From Candidatus Heimdallarchaeota archaeon (lineage in GTDB: Archaea; Asgardarchaeota; Heimdallarchaeia; Hodarchaeales; Hodarchaeaceae): 64,000 bases of DNA. Shown here one piece after another: positions 8,208 to 17,896 of this stretch (position 1 is its first letter; the number at the start of each line of letters is the position of its first letter). The notes beneath the pieces were generated by a model. That model was given only the letters and a program-made list of their open reading frames with translations. It was not told the DNA's origin and did no database searches. A program made the position numbers and the translations under genes. The DNA lies in NCBI GenBank assembly GCA_011364965.1, contig RDOB01000006.1:62001-126000 (forward strand), given 5' to 3'.

Positions 8208-9563
8208 TTAAATCAGAAAAATAAGAAATGCTACATACAGAGCCATTCCAAATAGATGAAAGAGAGTTATAAATCCTCCATATCTAAAATATTCTAAAAA
8301 ACCAATTCTCATTCCTTGACGTTTAGTCATTTCGAGAATGAAGATTCCTTTCACACTGCTTATCAAAACAACTGAATCAGTAATATTCACTGCAGCTAAT
8401 ATAGCCCACCAAACAACTAAAGGGTTAGTTATTTGAGTACTGATAAGATCTATGAGAGGGCGGAGAAGAAAAATCAAAGGAATATTTTCAATGATTGCTG
8501 TAAGGAGTCCCAAAGTCCAGCTGAATCCAATAATTCCTAGAAAGGGAGATAGTGCTGTAAGATTTAAAACTGGTTCATTCAGAATCAGAGGTATATTAGT
8601 AATTTGAATTAATCCTGACATAATAAATATTCCACTTAAAAAAAACAACATAGGCCAATCAATAGATCTAATGAAAGATTCAACGTGATCTGAGAAAAAA
8701 ATAAGGACAAGCATTCCTCCTCCAAGGCAGATTATATCGATACTCAACCCCAAAGAGGTACCAAATGCTAGAAACCCTGTCACAACAGCGAAAATAATTA
8801 TTGCCCGATAAAATTCTTTACGAGAATCAACAAAACTCCAAGGATCTATAGTTTGTAATAATCGCTGTATTTGTAATCCAAATTTCTTCTCACGAGTTTT
8901 CATTTTTTCAATGTCTGATTGAAAGTATTTCCGTGTAATTAATATGGTTAAGAAGACCATTAGAGAAACAAAAGGTAAACTGATTAGAAGAAAGTCTAAA
9001 TAACTCCAATTCTGCTCTAAAGAAACATATGCAGCTGTATAAGAGGCGATTGGGGTAAGCATTCCACTTAAGTTAGCAACTACTAATTCTAAAAATAGAA
9101 TTGGTTTAACATTGATCTCAGCCACATCTGCGATTAATATGGTAATTTGGGCAACAATGATCAATGCTAGCACATTGGAGATTACCATGCTAAGAAGGAA
9201 GACTACAAGTGCAAGAAGTGACATTAATAGGTCAAAAGATCCACCTATCGATCTCAAAAAATAGAGTATGAAGACTTCTAGAATTCCAGATTTTTTAACC
9301 ATTTCTAATATCAATGTTATCCCAATAATGGTAATTAGTAAGTGCATATCGATCCATTGATACAAGACAGAAAAGTTGTCAACTAAATTAGTAGTTACAG
9401 CTAGTAAGATCGAAACTAGCACTCCTGCTAATGTAATAGATACCTTATCTGTTTTTTCAGACGCAATAACGAGCAAAACAGCTAAAAATACTCCAGTTAG
9501 TATGAGACCTATTCCTATATGCGGAATTTCTTGCACAAATTTAGAAATTGATATAAAATCCAT
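8208..9563 (-). CDS. ion transporter of the ArsB/NhaD (IT) superfamily
   Basis: A 451-residue integral membrane protein with 11-12 predicted helices. The paired motifs (an MVISNVLALIIV stretch near 125 and an ENIPLIFLLRPLI stretch near 365) match the ArsB/NhaD permease group, which moves anions such as arsenite or exchanges Na+ for H+. The loop at about 210-235 is basic and cytoplasmic. Without an arsenic gene nearby, an NhaD-like or general anion role is as likely. Family good, ion uncertain. Confidence 0.75.
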   Translation of the reverse strand: MDFISISKFVQEIPHIGIGLILTGVFLAVLLVIASEKTDKVSITLAGVLVSILLAVTTNLVDNFSVLYQWIDMHLLITIIGITLILEMVKKSGILEVFILYFLRSIGGSFDLLMSLLALVVFLLSMVISNVLALIIVAQITILIADVAEINVKPILFLELVVANLSGMLTPIASYTAAYVSLEQNWSYLDFLLISLPFVSLMVFLTILITRKYFQSDIEKMKTREKKFGLQIQRLLQTIDPWSFVDSRKEFYRAIIIFAVVTGFLAFGTSLGLSIDIICLGGGMLVLIFFSDHVESFIRSIDWPMLFFLSGIFIMSGLIQITNIPLILNEPVLNLTALSPFLGIIGFSWTLGLLTAIIENIPLIFLLRPLIDLISTQITNPLVVWWAILAAVNITDSVVLISSVKGIFILEMTKRQGMRIGFLEYFRYGGFITLFHLFGMALYVAFLIFLI

Positions 9564-9680
9564 TTCGAAGCCATTTCCGACCTAAATTGACTGAAGCATA
9601 AGTATTTTTAAGGATATGTTCAAGATAAACAACCGAAGTTTACATGAAAATGAGTGTTTCCGTTGTACCGAGGTAATGGC

Positions 9681-10703
9681 ATGAAAATAATCGATGAAGG
9701 TGAAGGGGAATTGGTTGGGTGGCGTAACCCTGATGAGAATCGAGAATGGATTTTAAAGAATAAATCACGATCTTTAACTGATAAAAGGATGGGTCTCAAA
9801 ACAGCGGTATCTAGATATGTTCAAAATGGCAGCGTGTTAGCAATGGGGGGATTTGGACATATTCGTGTCTCTTTTGCTGCAATTTATGAAATGATAAGGC
9901 AAAAAGTGCGAGATCTAACTCTTATAGGGAAAACCACAGTGCATGATGGAGATGTACTCATTGGGGGAGGATGTGTCAAAAAAGTTGAAGTTGCATATGC
10001 TTTTGGTCATGAATTGAGAGGTTTATCCCCCTGTGGAAGACGTGCAGTTGAATCAGGGCAAATTTCCGTAGTTGCAGAAATTAGTAATTCTGGACATCAA
10101 GATCGGTTTCTAGGAGGGATGCTAGGAGTACCTTTCATTCCTACACGCGCGATGCTTGGTACGGATACGTTTAAGAAATCCTCTGCGAAAATAATTGCGG
10201 ATCCTTGGACAGGAAAACCAATTTGTTTGGTTCCCTCTTGTAATCCAGATATTGTATTCATTCATGTTAATAGATGTGATATTTATGGTAATTGTCAAAT
10301 CGATGGAATATTAGTTGAAGATTTTGAATTAGCAAGAGCAGCACGTCGTTTAATTATCACAACAGAAAGAATTATTGATAATGAAATAATCCGTCAGCGC
10401 CCTTGGGAAACTACAATTCCTGGATTTATTGTTGATGGGGTTGTAGAACTACGGTATGGTGCTCACCCTGTTCATGTTCCAAACGAATATTATTTTGATG
10501 AGGAAATAATTGGTGACTGGTTAATTGCTTCAAAAACAGAAGAAGGAACAGAAGCTTGGTTGGAAAAATATGTATTTCAACCAACAGATTTTAATGAATA
10601 CTTAGAATTAGTGGGTGGAGAAGAAAAAATGAGATATTTGGCTGATATCGAGCATTATCGCGCAGAATTGAAAGCTCCCTGGCTAGATGAAAAGAGGAAG
10701 TGA
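9681..10703 (+). CDS. CoA-transferase (family I), alpha subunit, GctA-like
   Basis: About 340 residues resembling the A subunit of glutaconate-type CoA-transferases: a glycine-rich GSVLAMGGFG stretch near 50, a DLTLIGKTT strand, and GTDTFKKSSAK and DPWTGKPICLVP segments in the middle. It moves CoA between acyl groups together with the beta subunit encoded next. The ATG at 9681 is preferred: GAGGT lies 7 bases upstream, while the GTG at 9654 has no ribosome site. The downstream gene starts within this stop codon (GTGA overlap), so the subunits are translationally coupled. Acyl substrate unknown. Confidence 0.85.
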   Translation: MKIIDEGEGELVGWRNPDENREWILKNKSRSLTDKRMGLKTAVSRYVQNGSVLAMGGFGHIRVSFAAIYEMIRQKVRDLTLIGKTTVHDGDVLIGGGCVKKVEVAYAFGHELRGLSPCGRRAVESGQISVVAEISNSGHQDRFLGGMLGVPFIPTRAMLGTDTFKKSSAKIIADPWTGKPICLVPSCNPDIVFIHVNRCDIYGNCQIDGILVEDFELARAARRLIITTERIIDNEIIRQRPWETTIPGFIVDGVVELRYGAHPVHVPNEYYFDEEIIGDWLIASKTEEGTEAWLEKYVFQPTDFNEYLELVGGEEKMRYLADIEHYRAELKAPWLDEKRK

Positions 10704-11485
10704 AATCCATTACAAATCAGAAATATTATACTGCAACACATTTAATGGCTGTTGCTGCAGCAAGGATATTACAGGATAATAAATCAGTTTTTGTTGGTAC
10801 AGGACTACCTATGATTTCAGCTATGTTTGCTCAACGTAGACACGCTCCGAATTTATTGATTATATTCGAAGCTGGAGCTGTTGGACCTCAGATGAAAGTT
10901 TTACCGATTTCCGTTGGAGATTCGAGAACATTCCATCGTGCAATTGCTGCTTCCTCAATGCACGACAATATGGCTTTTTCGCAAGCTGGTTGGCTGGATT
11001 ATGGTTTTCTTGGAGCAGCTCAGATTGATCGATTTGGAAACATCAATACAACCTTTATTGGAGGCACATGGGAACGACCGAAAGTGCGATTACCAGGTTC
11101 TGGAGGAGCAAATGACGTGGGAAGTTTTTGTCATAATACCATTATTATAATGCGACAAGATCAGAGAAAATTTATGGAAAAAGTGAATTTCTTAACAACT
11201 CCAGGCTATTTAAATGGACCTGGAGCCCGCGAAGCTGCAGGTTTGCCCGCTAATTCAGGTCCGTTGAATGTGATTACTCAATTAGGGATTTATGGATTTG
11301 ATTCGAAAACCAAACAAATGAAACTAGAGCAAATACATCCTGGTGTTACTGTTGCCCAGATACAGGAAAATTCAAGTTTCGAGATCTTGATCCCAGAAGA
11401 TATTATAACAACCGAACCACCTACTCTTGATGATGTGCATTTATTGAGAGAACTCGATCCTACAGGCATGGCGATAGGGAAATAA
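10700..11485 (+). CDS. CoA-transferase (family I), beta subunit, GctB-like
   Basis: A 261-residue partner of the alpha subunit. The IIFEAGAVGP segment at about 53-62 carries the glutamate that forms the glutamyl-CoA intermediate in this family. LPGSGGANDVGSF near 132-144 and the GPGAREAAGLP stretch follow the GctB order. GTG start overlapping the previous stop by 4 bases. The pair probably activates or recycles a carboxylic acid in organic-acid or amino-acid breakdown; no other gene of such a pathway is adjacent. Confidence 0.85.
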   Translation: MKSITNQKYYTATHLMAVAAARILQDNKSVFVGTGLPMISAMFAQRRHAPNLLIIFEAGAVGPQMKVLPISVGDSRTFHRAIAASSMHDNMAFSQAGWLDYGFLGAAQIDRFGNINTTFIGGTWERPKVRLPGSGGANDVGSFCHNTIIIMRQDQRKFMEKVNFLTTPGYLNGPGAREAAGLPANSGPLNVITQLGIYGFDSKTKQMKLEQIHPGVTVAQIQENSSFEILIPEDIITTEPPTLDDVHLLRELDPTGMAIGK

Positions 11486-11646
11486 GAATCTTCAAAGGTA
11501 TTCTATAGTTAGTAGTTTATTTCTTTTCTGAACTTATTTGAATAAACCTTCTTTATCCCTCTCAATGAATTTATGTAGTAATAGAGTCAGAGTGTTTAAC
11601 TTTCAATGGATTTTACATTAAAATACCGAAATAAAGAAGAAATAGC

Positions 11647-11654
11647 TATAAATA
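11647..11654 (+). promoter_or_regulatory. TATA element of pyruvate kinase
   Basis: TATAAATA, which predicts initiation at about 11677. That lies after the GTG at 11668 and before the TTG at 11695, supporting the TTG as the true start with a short leader. Confidence 0.5.
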
Positions 11655-11694
11655 GGTAATTCATTTCGTGTATAATATTACTGGAGGTATTTTT

Positions 11695-13155
11695 TTGGTT
11701 ACTAAAACAAAGATTGTATGCACAATTGGACCAGCTTCTGAAGATATAATTACTCTCAAGAAGCTCATTCGTGCAGGAATGGATGTATGTCGGTTAAATT
11801 TTAGTCATGGAAATCACCCTGATCACCTTGAACGATATGAACGAATTCGCTCAGTATCTGATGATGTTGCAATACTTGTGGATCTTTGCGGTCCAAAAAT
11901 TCGTACAGGTGAAGTTAAAGAAGGAACTATTCTGAAATCAGGGCAAAATTATCGGATATCAGCTGAAATTGGACTGGAAGGAGATTCAAATGTATGTTCA
12001 ACTAATTACCCTCCTCTTGTGAATGATTGTGAGGTAGGAAATCATTTAGCGATAGATGATGGTCTTTTACAATTACGAGTGACCAAAAAAGATAATCAAA
12101 CGCAAGAATTGATCTGTAAAGTTTTGCATGGAGGACCTTTGAAATCAAGAAAAGGAATAAATGCTCCAGATGTCCCTCTCTCCCTCTATTTTCCTCTGGA
12201 AAAAGATCTAGAAGATATTAAGTTTGTTATAAAGAAAATGGACATTGATTTTCTTGCTGCTTCATTTGTCAGAAGAAAAGAAGATATTTTAACCGTAAAG
12301 AAAATTTTGGAAGAATCCGATTCTTCTATACAGATTATAGCTAAAATTGAGAACCGAGATGGGATCAAAAATTTTAACGAGATTTTAAAAGTTGCTGATG
12401 GAATAATGGTTGCTCGGGGAGATCTAGGTATAGAAATTCCAAGTGAAAAGGTTCCAATTGTTCAAAAAGAGCTCATTAAAGCCTGTAATATCGCGGGAAA
12501 ACCAGTTATCGTTGCCACTCAAATGCTTGATTCAATGACAAATAATCCACGCCCAACACGCGCTGAAGTATCTGATGTTTCCAATGCAATTATTGATGGA
12601 GCTGATGCAGTTATGCTCTCAGGAGAGACTGCAGTGGGAACATATCCTATAGAAACTGTTAACTATATGGAGAGAATTCTGAAAGAAATCAATCTCAATC
12701 AGCATTTAATACAAAGAGTAACTGCTGATTCATTAAGTGAAACTGAATCCTCAATTTCCGAAACTTTAGGAAGAGCAACTAACCTTATTAGCCAAACAAG
12801 AAAATTAAAGATAAAAGCTATTGTCACTAGTACTCGTACAGGATCAACTTCCAGATTAATTGCTAAATGGCGTCCAGAAAAACCAATTATTGCAGGTACT
12901 CCATATAAATCCGTACAGAGGCAATTGCAACTGAGTTGGGGAGTATATCCAATACAAGTTGATGTCGTACCTTCATTTGATGAATTAGTATATAATATTG
13001 TGAAGAAATCATCAGATGAAGGTCTTTTAGCATCTAAAGACGAAATTATAGTTGTTGGAGGTAGTTTATTGGGTTTCCCAGCAAAAACAAACATGATTCA
13101 AATCATGCAAGTTTATGATGTCCTCCTGTACGGCCAGAAGCTCCAGAGAGTATGA
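11695..13155 (+). CDS. pyk: pyruvate kinase
   Basis: Glycolytic enzyme converting phosphoenolpyruvate and ADP to pyruvate and ATP. Motifs in order: KIVCTIGPAS (substrate arginine region), LNFSHGN, VDLCGPKIRTG, IIAKIENRDG (the catalytic lysine and metal glutamate), MVARGDLGIEIP, ATQMLDSM and MLSGETAVGTYP, then a C-terminal domain. I take the TTG at 11695 as start (MVTKTKIVCTIG), because GGAGGT lies 6 bases before it; the GTG at 11668 would lie before the predicted transcription start. About 486 residues, normal length. Confidence 0.95.
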   Translation: MVTKTKIVCTIGPASEDIITLKKLIRAGMDVCRLNFSHGNHPDHLERYERIRSVSDDVAILVDLCGPKIRTGEVKEGTILKSGQNYRISAEIGLEGDSNVCSTNYPPLVNDCEVGNHLAIDDGLLQLRVTKKDNQTQELICKVLHGGPLKSRKGINAPDVPLSLYFPLEKDLEDIKFVIKKMDIDFLAASFVRRKEDILTVKKILEESDSSIQIIAKIENRDGIKNFNEILKVADGIMVARGDLGIEIPSEKVPIVQKELIKACNIAGKPVIVATQMLDSMTNNPRPTRAEVSDVSNAIIDGADAVMLSGETAVGTYPIETVNYMERILKEINLNQHLIQRVTADSLSETESSISETLGRATNLISQTRKLKIKAIVTSTRTGSTSRLIAKWRPEKPIIAGTPYKSVQRQLQLSWGVYPIQVDVVPSFDELVYNIVKKSSDEGLLASKDEIIVVGGSLLGFPAKTNMIQIMQVYDVLLYGQKLQRV

Positions 13156-13182
13156 TTACTTGAAATTTGAGGTCTAATTATC

Positions 13183-15432
13183 GTGATAATCGTTACTGTT
13201 GCTGACGGATTTCAAGAGGATTACGGACAATCGATTGGGAGGATCGCTGAAAAGCACTTTCAGGAACTCGGGTTAGATATCGGAGAAATAGTGGAATTAA
13301 TAAGTGGTACACAGCGAATTGGAGTCTTTCTACGTGGATTGGAGGAGGTTGAGAACAGTAAAATACTTCAAAGATCCATATATAGGTCAGATGAAGTTTT
13401 CAAGAGAAGATCAGATGAAAAACCGATTATTCTCTATCTCAATGGCTTTCTAAGAGCCAGTTTAAAAATTGGTATAGGACAAAAGGTGAGGTTGGATAAA
13501 ACAAGCCCTCCAGAAGCCGATACAGTCTTAATTGCTCCACTCAATTCCGAAGATAAAGAGAAAGTGTATATAGAATATTTATTGAATCGTCCAGTTATTC
13601 GTGGACAAATCATCGAACTTCAAAATATTGGATACGATCTAAAAGCTGCAATATTAAAAACAAATCCTCCAGGGATAGTGAGGATCTCTGCTACTTCAGA
13701 TGTCAGGATTACAAATGACCCTCCACCCGAATTAGTAAAAAATAACGAAAATTATGTTTCATATGACGATATTGGGGGATTTAGAGAAATTATCCAAAGA
13801 GTACGAACTCTCGTTGAATTTCCTCTACGCTATCCAGAGGTTTTTGAATTGTTGAATATTGATCCGCCAAGAGGAATTTTAATAACTGGACCATCAGGAA
13901 TTGGCAAAACGTACTTAGCAAAAGCTATTTCGTGTGAGTCTGGTGTGACACGTTTTTTTGTTATGGCACCAGAAATTATCAAAGGTTGGTGGACTGCAGA
14001 ACAAGAGATGGATAAATACTTTCAGCATGTCTTAAAATTTGAACCTTCGATCTTAGTAATTGATCAAATTGAGACTCTAGCTCCTACTCCGACTCCCAAT
14101 CTCTCTGATCTTGAAATTAGAATGACGGAAAGATTTATTAGAAATTTAGATGCTTTAAAAGGCAGAAAAGTTGTGGTTATAAGCACTACTAGCAATCCTA
14201 ATGACATCCATCCAGCTTTGCGAGCTTATGGCCGATTCGAGATTGAGATTCCTCTGAAGATCCCAGATTTTAAGGATAGAAGTGAGATTTTAGCGATTCA
14301 AACGAGGGGCCTTCCTTTATCAGCTTCTATTGAGATTCCAACACTTGCTCAAGCGACAAGTGGATTTACTCCTGCAGATTTGGAACTTCTCGTGAAAGAA
14401 GCTGGAATGCATGCTCTGGAAAGAACGAATCTTTTAGATCTTGATACTAAAGTATCATCTACTGCTCAATTAATCAAATCAGAGGTTATAATGGTTGAGC
14501 TAGTCATGGAAGATTTTACTAAAGCATTAGCGACAGTTAAACCTTCAGCTGGTAGAGAAATAATAAATGAAATTCCAAAAGTGAAATGGAGTGACATTGG
14601 AGGATTAAATGATGTAAAACAATCATTGAAAGAAATGATTGAGTGGCCAATAAATCACACACATGTGTTTGAAGAGATGGGAATTCGAATTCCACGAGGT
14701 GTGCTCTTATATGGGCCACCAGGAACTGGAAAAACTCTTATAGCAAAAGCTATGGCAAATGAAATTTCTGCAAATTTTATTGTTGTTAAGGGTCCAGAAT
14801 TATTGTCCAAATGGTTTAGTGAAAGTGCTCGAATGGTACGCGAGCTTTTTAGTCGTGCGCGTGCGTTAGCGCCATGTATCGTGTTTTTTGATGAAATTGA
14901 CGCGATTGCGACTAAGCGTGGAGGAGGATTTTCAAGTTCCACCTCCCGAGAACGAGATAGAGTAATTAATCAACTATTAGCTTCTTTAGATGGAATAGAT
15001 AAGATGAAGGGAGTTTTTGTTGTATGTGCTACAAATAGGCCTAATATGCTAGATCCAGCTTTAATCAGACCTGGAAGATTAGATCGGTTGATATACGTAC
15101 CTGTACCTAATTTTGAAGGGAGAATCCAAATATTAGAAGTTCATACTCGTAATATGCCCCACGATCTGGCAAAAAAAGTCTCTTTGCATGACCTAGCGTC
15201 GAAAACGGATGGTTTTACTGGAGCAGATTTAGAAAATCTGTGTCGAGAGGCTGCTTACTCGTGTTTGAGACGAAATTCTTCACTAATTTCATCAGATGAC
15301 TTCGAAAATTCGTTGAAGATTTGCTCACCTTCCGTGAGTAAAGATCTTGCTAGATTTTATCAAATTCAAGAAGGAATTATGAAAAAGAAAAAATTGATTG
15401 AATATACTAAATACTATCAGGAGTATGCATGA
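13183..15432 (+). CDS. CDC48/VAT-like AAA+ ATPase, first of a tandem pair
   Basis: 749 residues: an N-terminal double-psi barrel/VAT-N-like domain (about 1-190) and two AAA rings. D1 has Walker A GPSGIGKT (236-243), but its Walker B reads LVIDQIETL, with Gln295 where the catalytic Glu belongs, and the first arginine finger position is Ala. D2 is intact: GPPGTGKT (511-518), FFDEIDAI (Asp570, Glu571), ATNRP and RPGRLD. It should thread and unfold proteins with hydrolysis mainly in D2. GTG start. The next gene starts 3 bases after the stop, so both proteins are probably made together. Confidence 0.9.
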   Translation: MIIVTVADGFQEDYGQSIGRIAEKHFQELGLDIGEIVELISGTQRIGVFLRGLEEVENSKILQRSIYRSDEVFKRRSDEKPIILYLNGFLRASLKIGIGQKVRLDKTSPPEADTVLIAPLNSEDKEKVYIEYLLNRPVIRGQIIELQNIGYDLKAAILKTNPPGIVRISATSDVRITNDPPPELVKNNENYVSYDDIGGFREIIQRVRTLVEFPLRYPEVFELLNIDPPRGILITGPSGIGKTYLAKAISCESGVTRFFVMAPEIIKGWWTAEQEMDKYFQHVLKFEPSILVIDQIETLAPTPTPNLSDLEIRMTERFIRNLDALKGRKVVVISTTSNPNDIHPALRAYGRFEIEIPLKIPDFKDRSEILAIQTRGLPLSASIEIPTLAQATSGFTPADLELLVKEAGMHALERTNLLDLDTKVSSTAQLIKSEVIMVELVMEDFTKALATVKPSAGREIINEIPKVKWSDIGGLNDVKQSLKEMIEWPINHTHVFEEMGIRIPRGVLLYGPPGTGKTLIAKAMANEISANFIVVKGPELLSKWFSESARMVRELFSRARALAPCIVFFDEIDAIATKRGGGFSSSTSRERDRVINQLLASLDGIDKMKGVFVVCATNRPNMLDPALIRPGRLDRLIYVPVPNFEGRIQILEVHTRNMPHDLAKKVSLHDLASKTDGFTGADLENLCREAAYSCLRRNSSLISSDDFENSLKICSPSVSKDLARFYQIQEGIMKKKKLIEYTKYYQEYA

Positions 15433-15435
15433 CGA

Positions 15436-17808
15436 ATGGTGTTTTGTGAATTAATTGAACCCTTAGGCGCAGATTTTGGAGAACGAATAATACGACTTCC
15501 ACAAAATATCATCTCTAAACTTGACATAGAGGAAGGAGATATACTAGAAGTAATCTCGAGTGATGGAAAGCGCTTAGGTGTGTTTGCGTATCTAGATCAT
15601 CATTCTGCTGTACTTGATGAGATAAGGGGTATTGAAAAAAGATCCATTCCAGATTCACCGATAATTCCCCAAATTGCATCTCCTGATGATGGTTTACCAA
15701 AGCCAGAGGGAAAGCCATTTGTAGGAATTGAGGGTATTGAACGGGAAGGATTAGCTAAATGTCGTCTTGATGGTGAGGTTCGGTTGTCTCTAGGAGTGAA
15801 AATTGGTGATATAATTGAAGTAGATACCGTTCTGAAACCCGCTTATGCTAAAAAAATTTATTATTGCATTTTGGGTGTAAATCCATCTAGTTTGTCAGAT
15901 GAGGAAAAAGGGCTTATTTCCGATCAATTACGATATCAGATCTCTAAACCTCTCTCTGCGGGCATAATCATAAATATTAATTTCGCTTTTAAGCAGGAGC
16001 AGGTGTTAATCCAATCGTGTGATCCTGATACAATTGTTATTCCTTCCATAAAGACATCTTTCGAATTATTAAATACATTTGTTCCACAGAATAAAGAAGA
16101 GGCTCTCAAAGTCACTTATGAAGATGTGGGTGGTTATAAGGAGGCAATTCACCGATTAAGACACTTAGTTGAGATTCCTATCCTTAAACCCGAGGTTTTT
16201 AAAAAAATAAATCTTGTTCCACCAAGAGGAATTTTAATTGAAGGTTCTACAGGAGTTGGCAAGACTCTTATTCTTAGAGCTCTTGCGAATGAGACTGGTT
16301 GTCGTGTTATTGAAGTTCCTAGCAATTTATTTGCAGGAGTGGGACCTACTGAAAAGAATATTCGCGATCTGTTTGAGAAAGTAAGATCTGAAGCGAGGAA
16401 AAAACCTGTTTTGTTAATCTTAGACAATATGGAGTCATTGACTCCCGCTCCTAATGTTAATCTTCCATTATATATAAAGAGGTTTACCACGCAATTCGCG
16501 TTAGGATTTGATTCTTTACGGGGTACTAATACCATCATCATCGGCGCTTGTCACTCGACAGAAGATATTGACCCTATTTTAAGGAGGCCTGGCCGTTTTG
16601 ACGTTGAGATCGAGATTCCTATTCCATCTGAACTTGAACGACTCGAAATACTCAATATTCATCTTCGTCGAGTCCCTAAATCTAATGAGATTACTAGGGA
16701 GATATTACGTACTTTTGCTCATCGAATGGTTGGTTATGTAGGTGCAGATATCTCTCAATTTGTTAAAGAAGCGTGTATGCGCGCAGTTGGTAGAAATGTT
16801 TCTTTATTCAGTAATTTACCCTCTCAAATTCCAAGATCCATTTTACGTACAATTCAGGTAACCGTTGATGATTTAGAAGAGGCTTATAAGATTACAGAAC
16901 CCTCAGCTTATAGATCGATTCATTCTAAATTAGAAGTCCCAAATGTGACTTTCGATGATATTGGGGGATTAAAAGAAGTCAAACAGTTATTAAAAGAACA
17001 AATAAAATGGCGTTTTGAGGATCCTGATACATTAAAACAGATGGGGGTAAAACCATCAAGTGGACTCCTCCTGTATGGCCCTCCAGGAACCGGGAAAACA
17101 CTACTTGCAAAAGCGTTAGCGACAGAAATGCATGCAAGATTTATTTCAATAAAAGGCCCTGAGTTACTTAGTGTTTGGTTTGGGGAATCAGCAAGGATAA
17201 TTAGACAATTGTTTAAAAGGGCCCAAAAATTAGCTCCATGCATATTATTTTTCGATGAGATTGATGCAATGGTTCCCCGTAGGGGTAGTGATGCCGACAG
17301 TGATGGAGGACAGGAAATAGATGCAACTGTTAATCAATTATTGACTTTATTAGACGGAATGGACAGCTCAAATGATGAAATCTTTATAATTGGAGCAACT
17401 AACCGACCAAATGCTCTAGATACTGCTTTATTACGTCCAGGAAGACTTGATCGCTTGGTTTTAACTCCTCCTCCAGATTTAGAAGGTCGTAAAGAAATAA
17501 TTCGAGTACATACGAAAAAAGTACCTCTTGTTGGAGATCGTGAAGAGATGATCATAGATCTGGCTAAATTGACCGAGGATTTTTCAGGAGCTGACATTGA
17601 GAACTTAGTACGTGAAGCGGTTCTAGCTAGTTTAAGGGAGAACTTTAATCAAAGAGAGGTTTCCTATTCACATTTTCAAACCGCTCTTGCTTTAGTAAGT
17701 CCAAGTATAGATCAAGGAATTATTAAACATTATGAACAATTTGTGAGTGAAGTCTTGGGGAGCCCGAGGAATGTAATATCCTCCCAAAAACCATTTACTT
17801 ATGGTTAG
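15436..17808 (+). CDS. CDC48/VAT-like AAA+ ATPase, second of a tandem pair
   Basis: 790 residues with the same plan: N-domain (1-220) and two AAA rings. D1 Walker A is GSTGVGKT (270-277); Walker B reads LLILDNMESL, with Asn331 in place of the catalytic Glu, while its RRPGRF arginine-finger motif is kept. D2 is canonical: GPPGTGKT (548-555), FFDEIDAM (Asp607, Glu608), GATNRPN and RPGRLD. The partner gene 3 bases upstream has a Gln at the same D1 position. The paralogs differ clearly in sequence and could form separate or mixed hexamers. Confidence 0.9.
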   Translation: MVFCELIEPLGADFGERIIRLPQNIISKLDIEEGDILEVISSDGKRLGVFAYLDHHSAVLDEIRGIEKRSIPDSPIIPQIASPDDGLPKPEGKPFVGIEGIEREGLAKCRLDGEVRLSLGVKIGDIIEVDTVLKPAYAKKIYYCILGVNPSSLSDEEKGLISDQLRYQISKPLSAGIIININFAFKQEQVLIQSCDPDTIVIPSIKTSFELLNTFVPQNKEEALKVTYEDVGGYKEAIHRLRHLVEIPILKPEVFKKINLVPPRGILIEGSTGVGKTLILRALANETGCRVIEVPSNLFAGVGPTEKNIRDLFEKVRSEARKKPVLLILDNMESLTPAPNVNLPLYIKRFTTQFALGFDSLRGTNTIIIGACHSTEDIDPILRRPGRFDVEIEIPIPSELERLEILNIHLRRVPKSNEITREILRTFAHRMVGYVGADISQFVKEACMRAVGRNVSLFSNLPSQIPRSILRTIQVTVDDLEEAYKITEPSAYRSIHSKLEVPNVTFDDIGGLKEVKQLLKEQIKWRFEDPDTLKQMGVKPSSGLLLYGPPGTGKTLLAKALATEMHARFISIKGPELLSVWFGESARIIRQLFKRAQKLAPCILFFDEIDAMVPRRGSDADSDGGQEIDATVNQLLTLLDGMDSSNDEIFIIGATNRPNALDTALLRPGRLDRLVLTPPPDLEGRKEIIRVHTKKVPLVGDREEMIIDLAKLTEDFSGADIENLVREAVLASLRENFNQREVSYSHFQTALALVSPSIDQGIIKHYEQFVSEVLGSPRNVISSQKPFTYG

Positions 17809-17833
17809 ATATTTCCATCTAAGATAAGAATAA

Positions 17834-17849
17834 AGGAGGTTTATCTCCT
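17834..17849 (+). terminator. hairpin after the CDC48-like pair
   Basis: AGGAG and CTCCT arms separated by six bases, 25 bases after the ATPase stop and between two convergent transcripts. A weak stem, possibly a terminator. Confidence 0.3.
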
Positions 17850-17896
17850 AATATCCTAATTTTATGAAAACCTATCACGAATTGGCGATTAATCTA

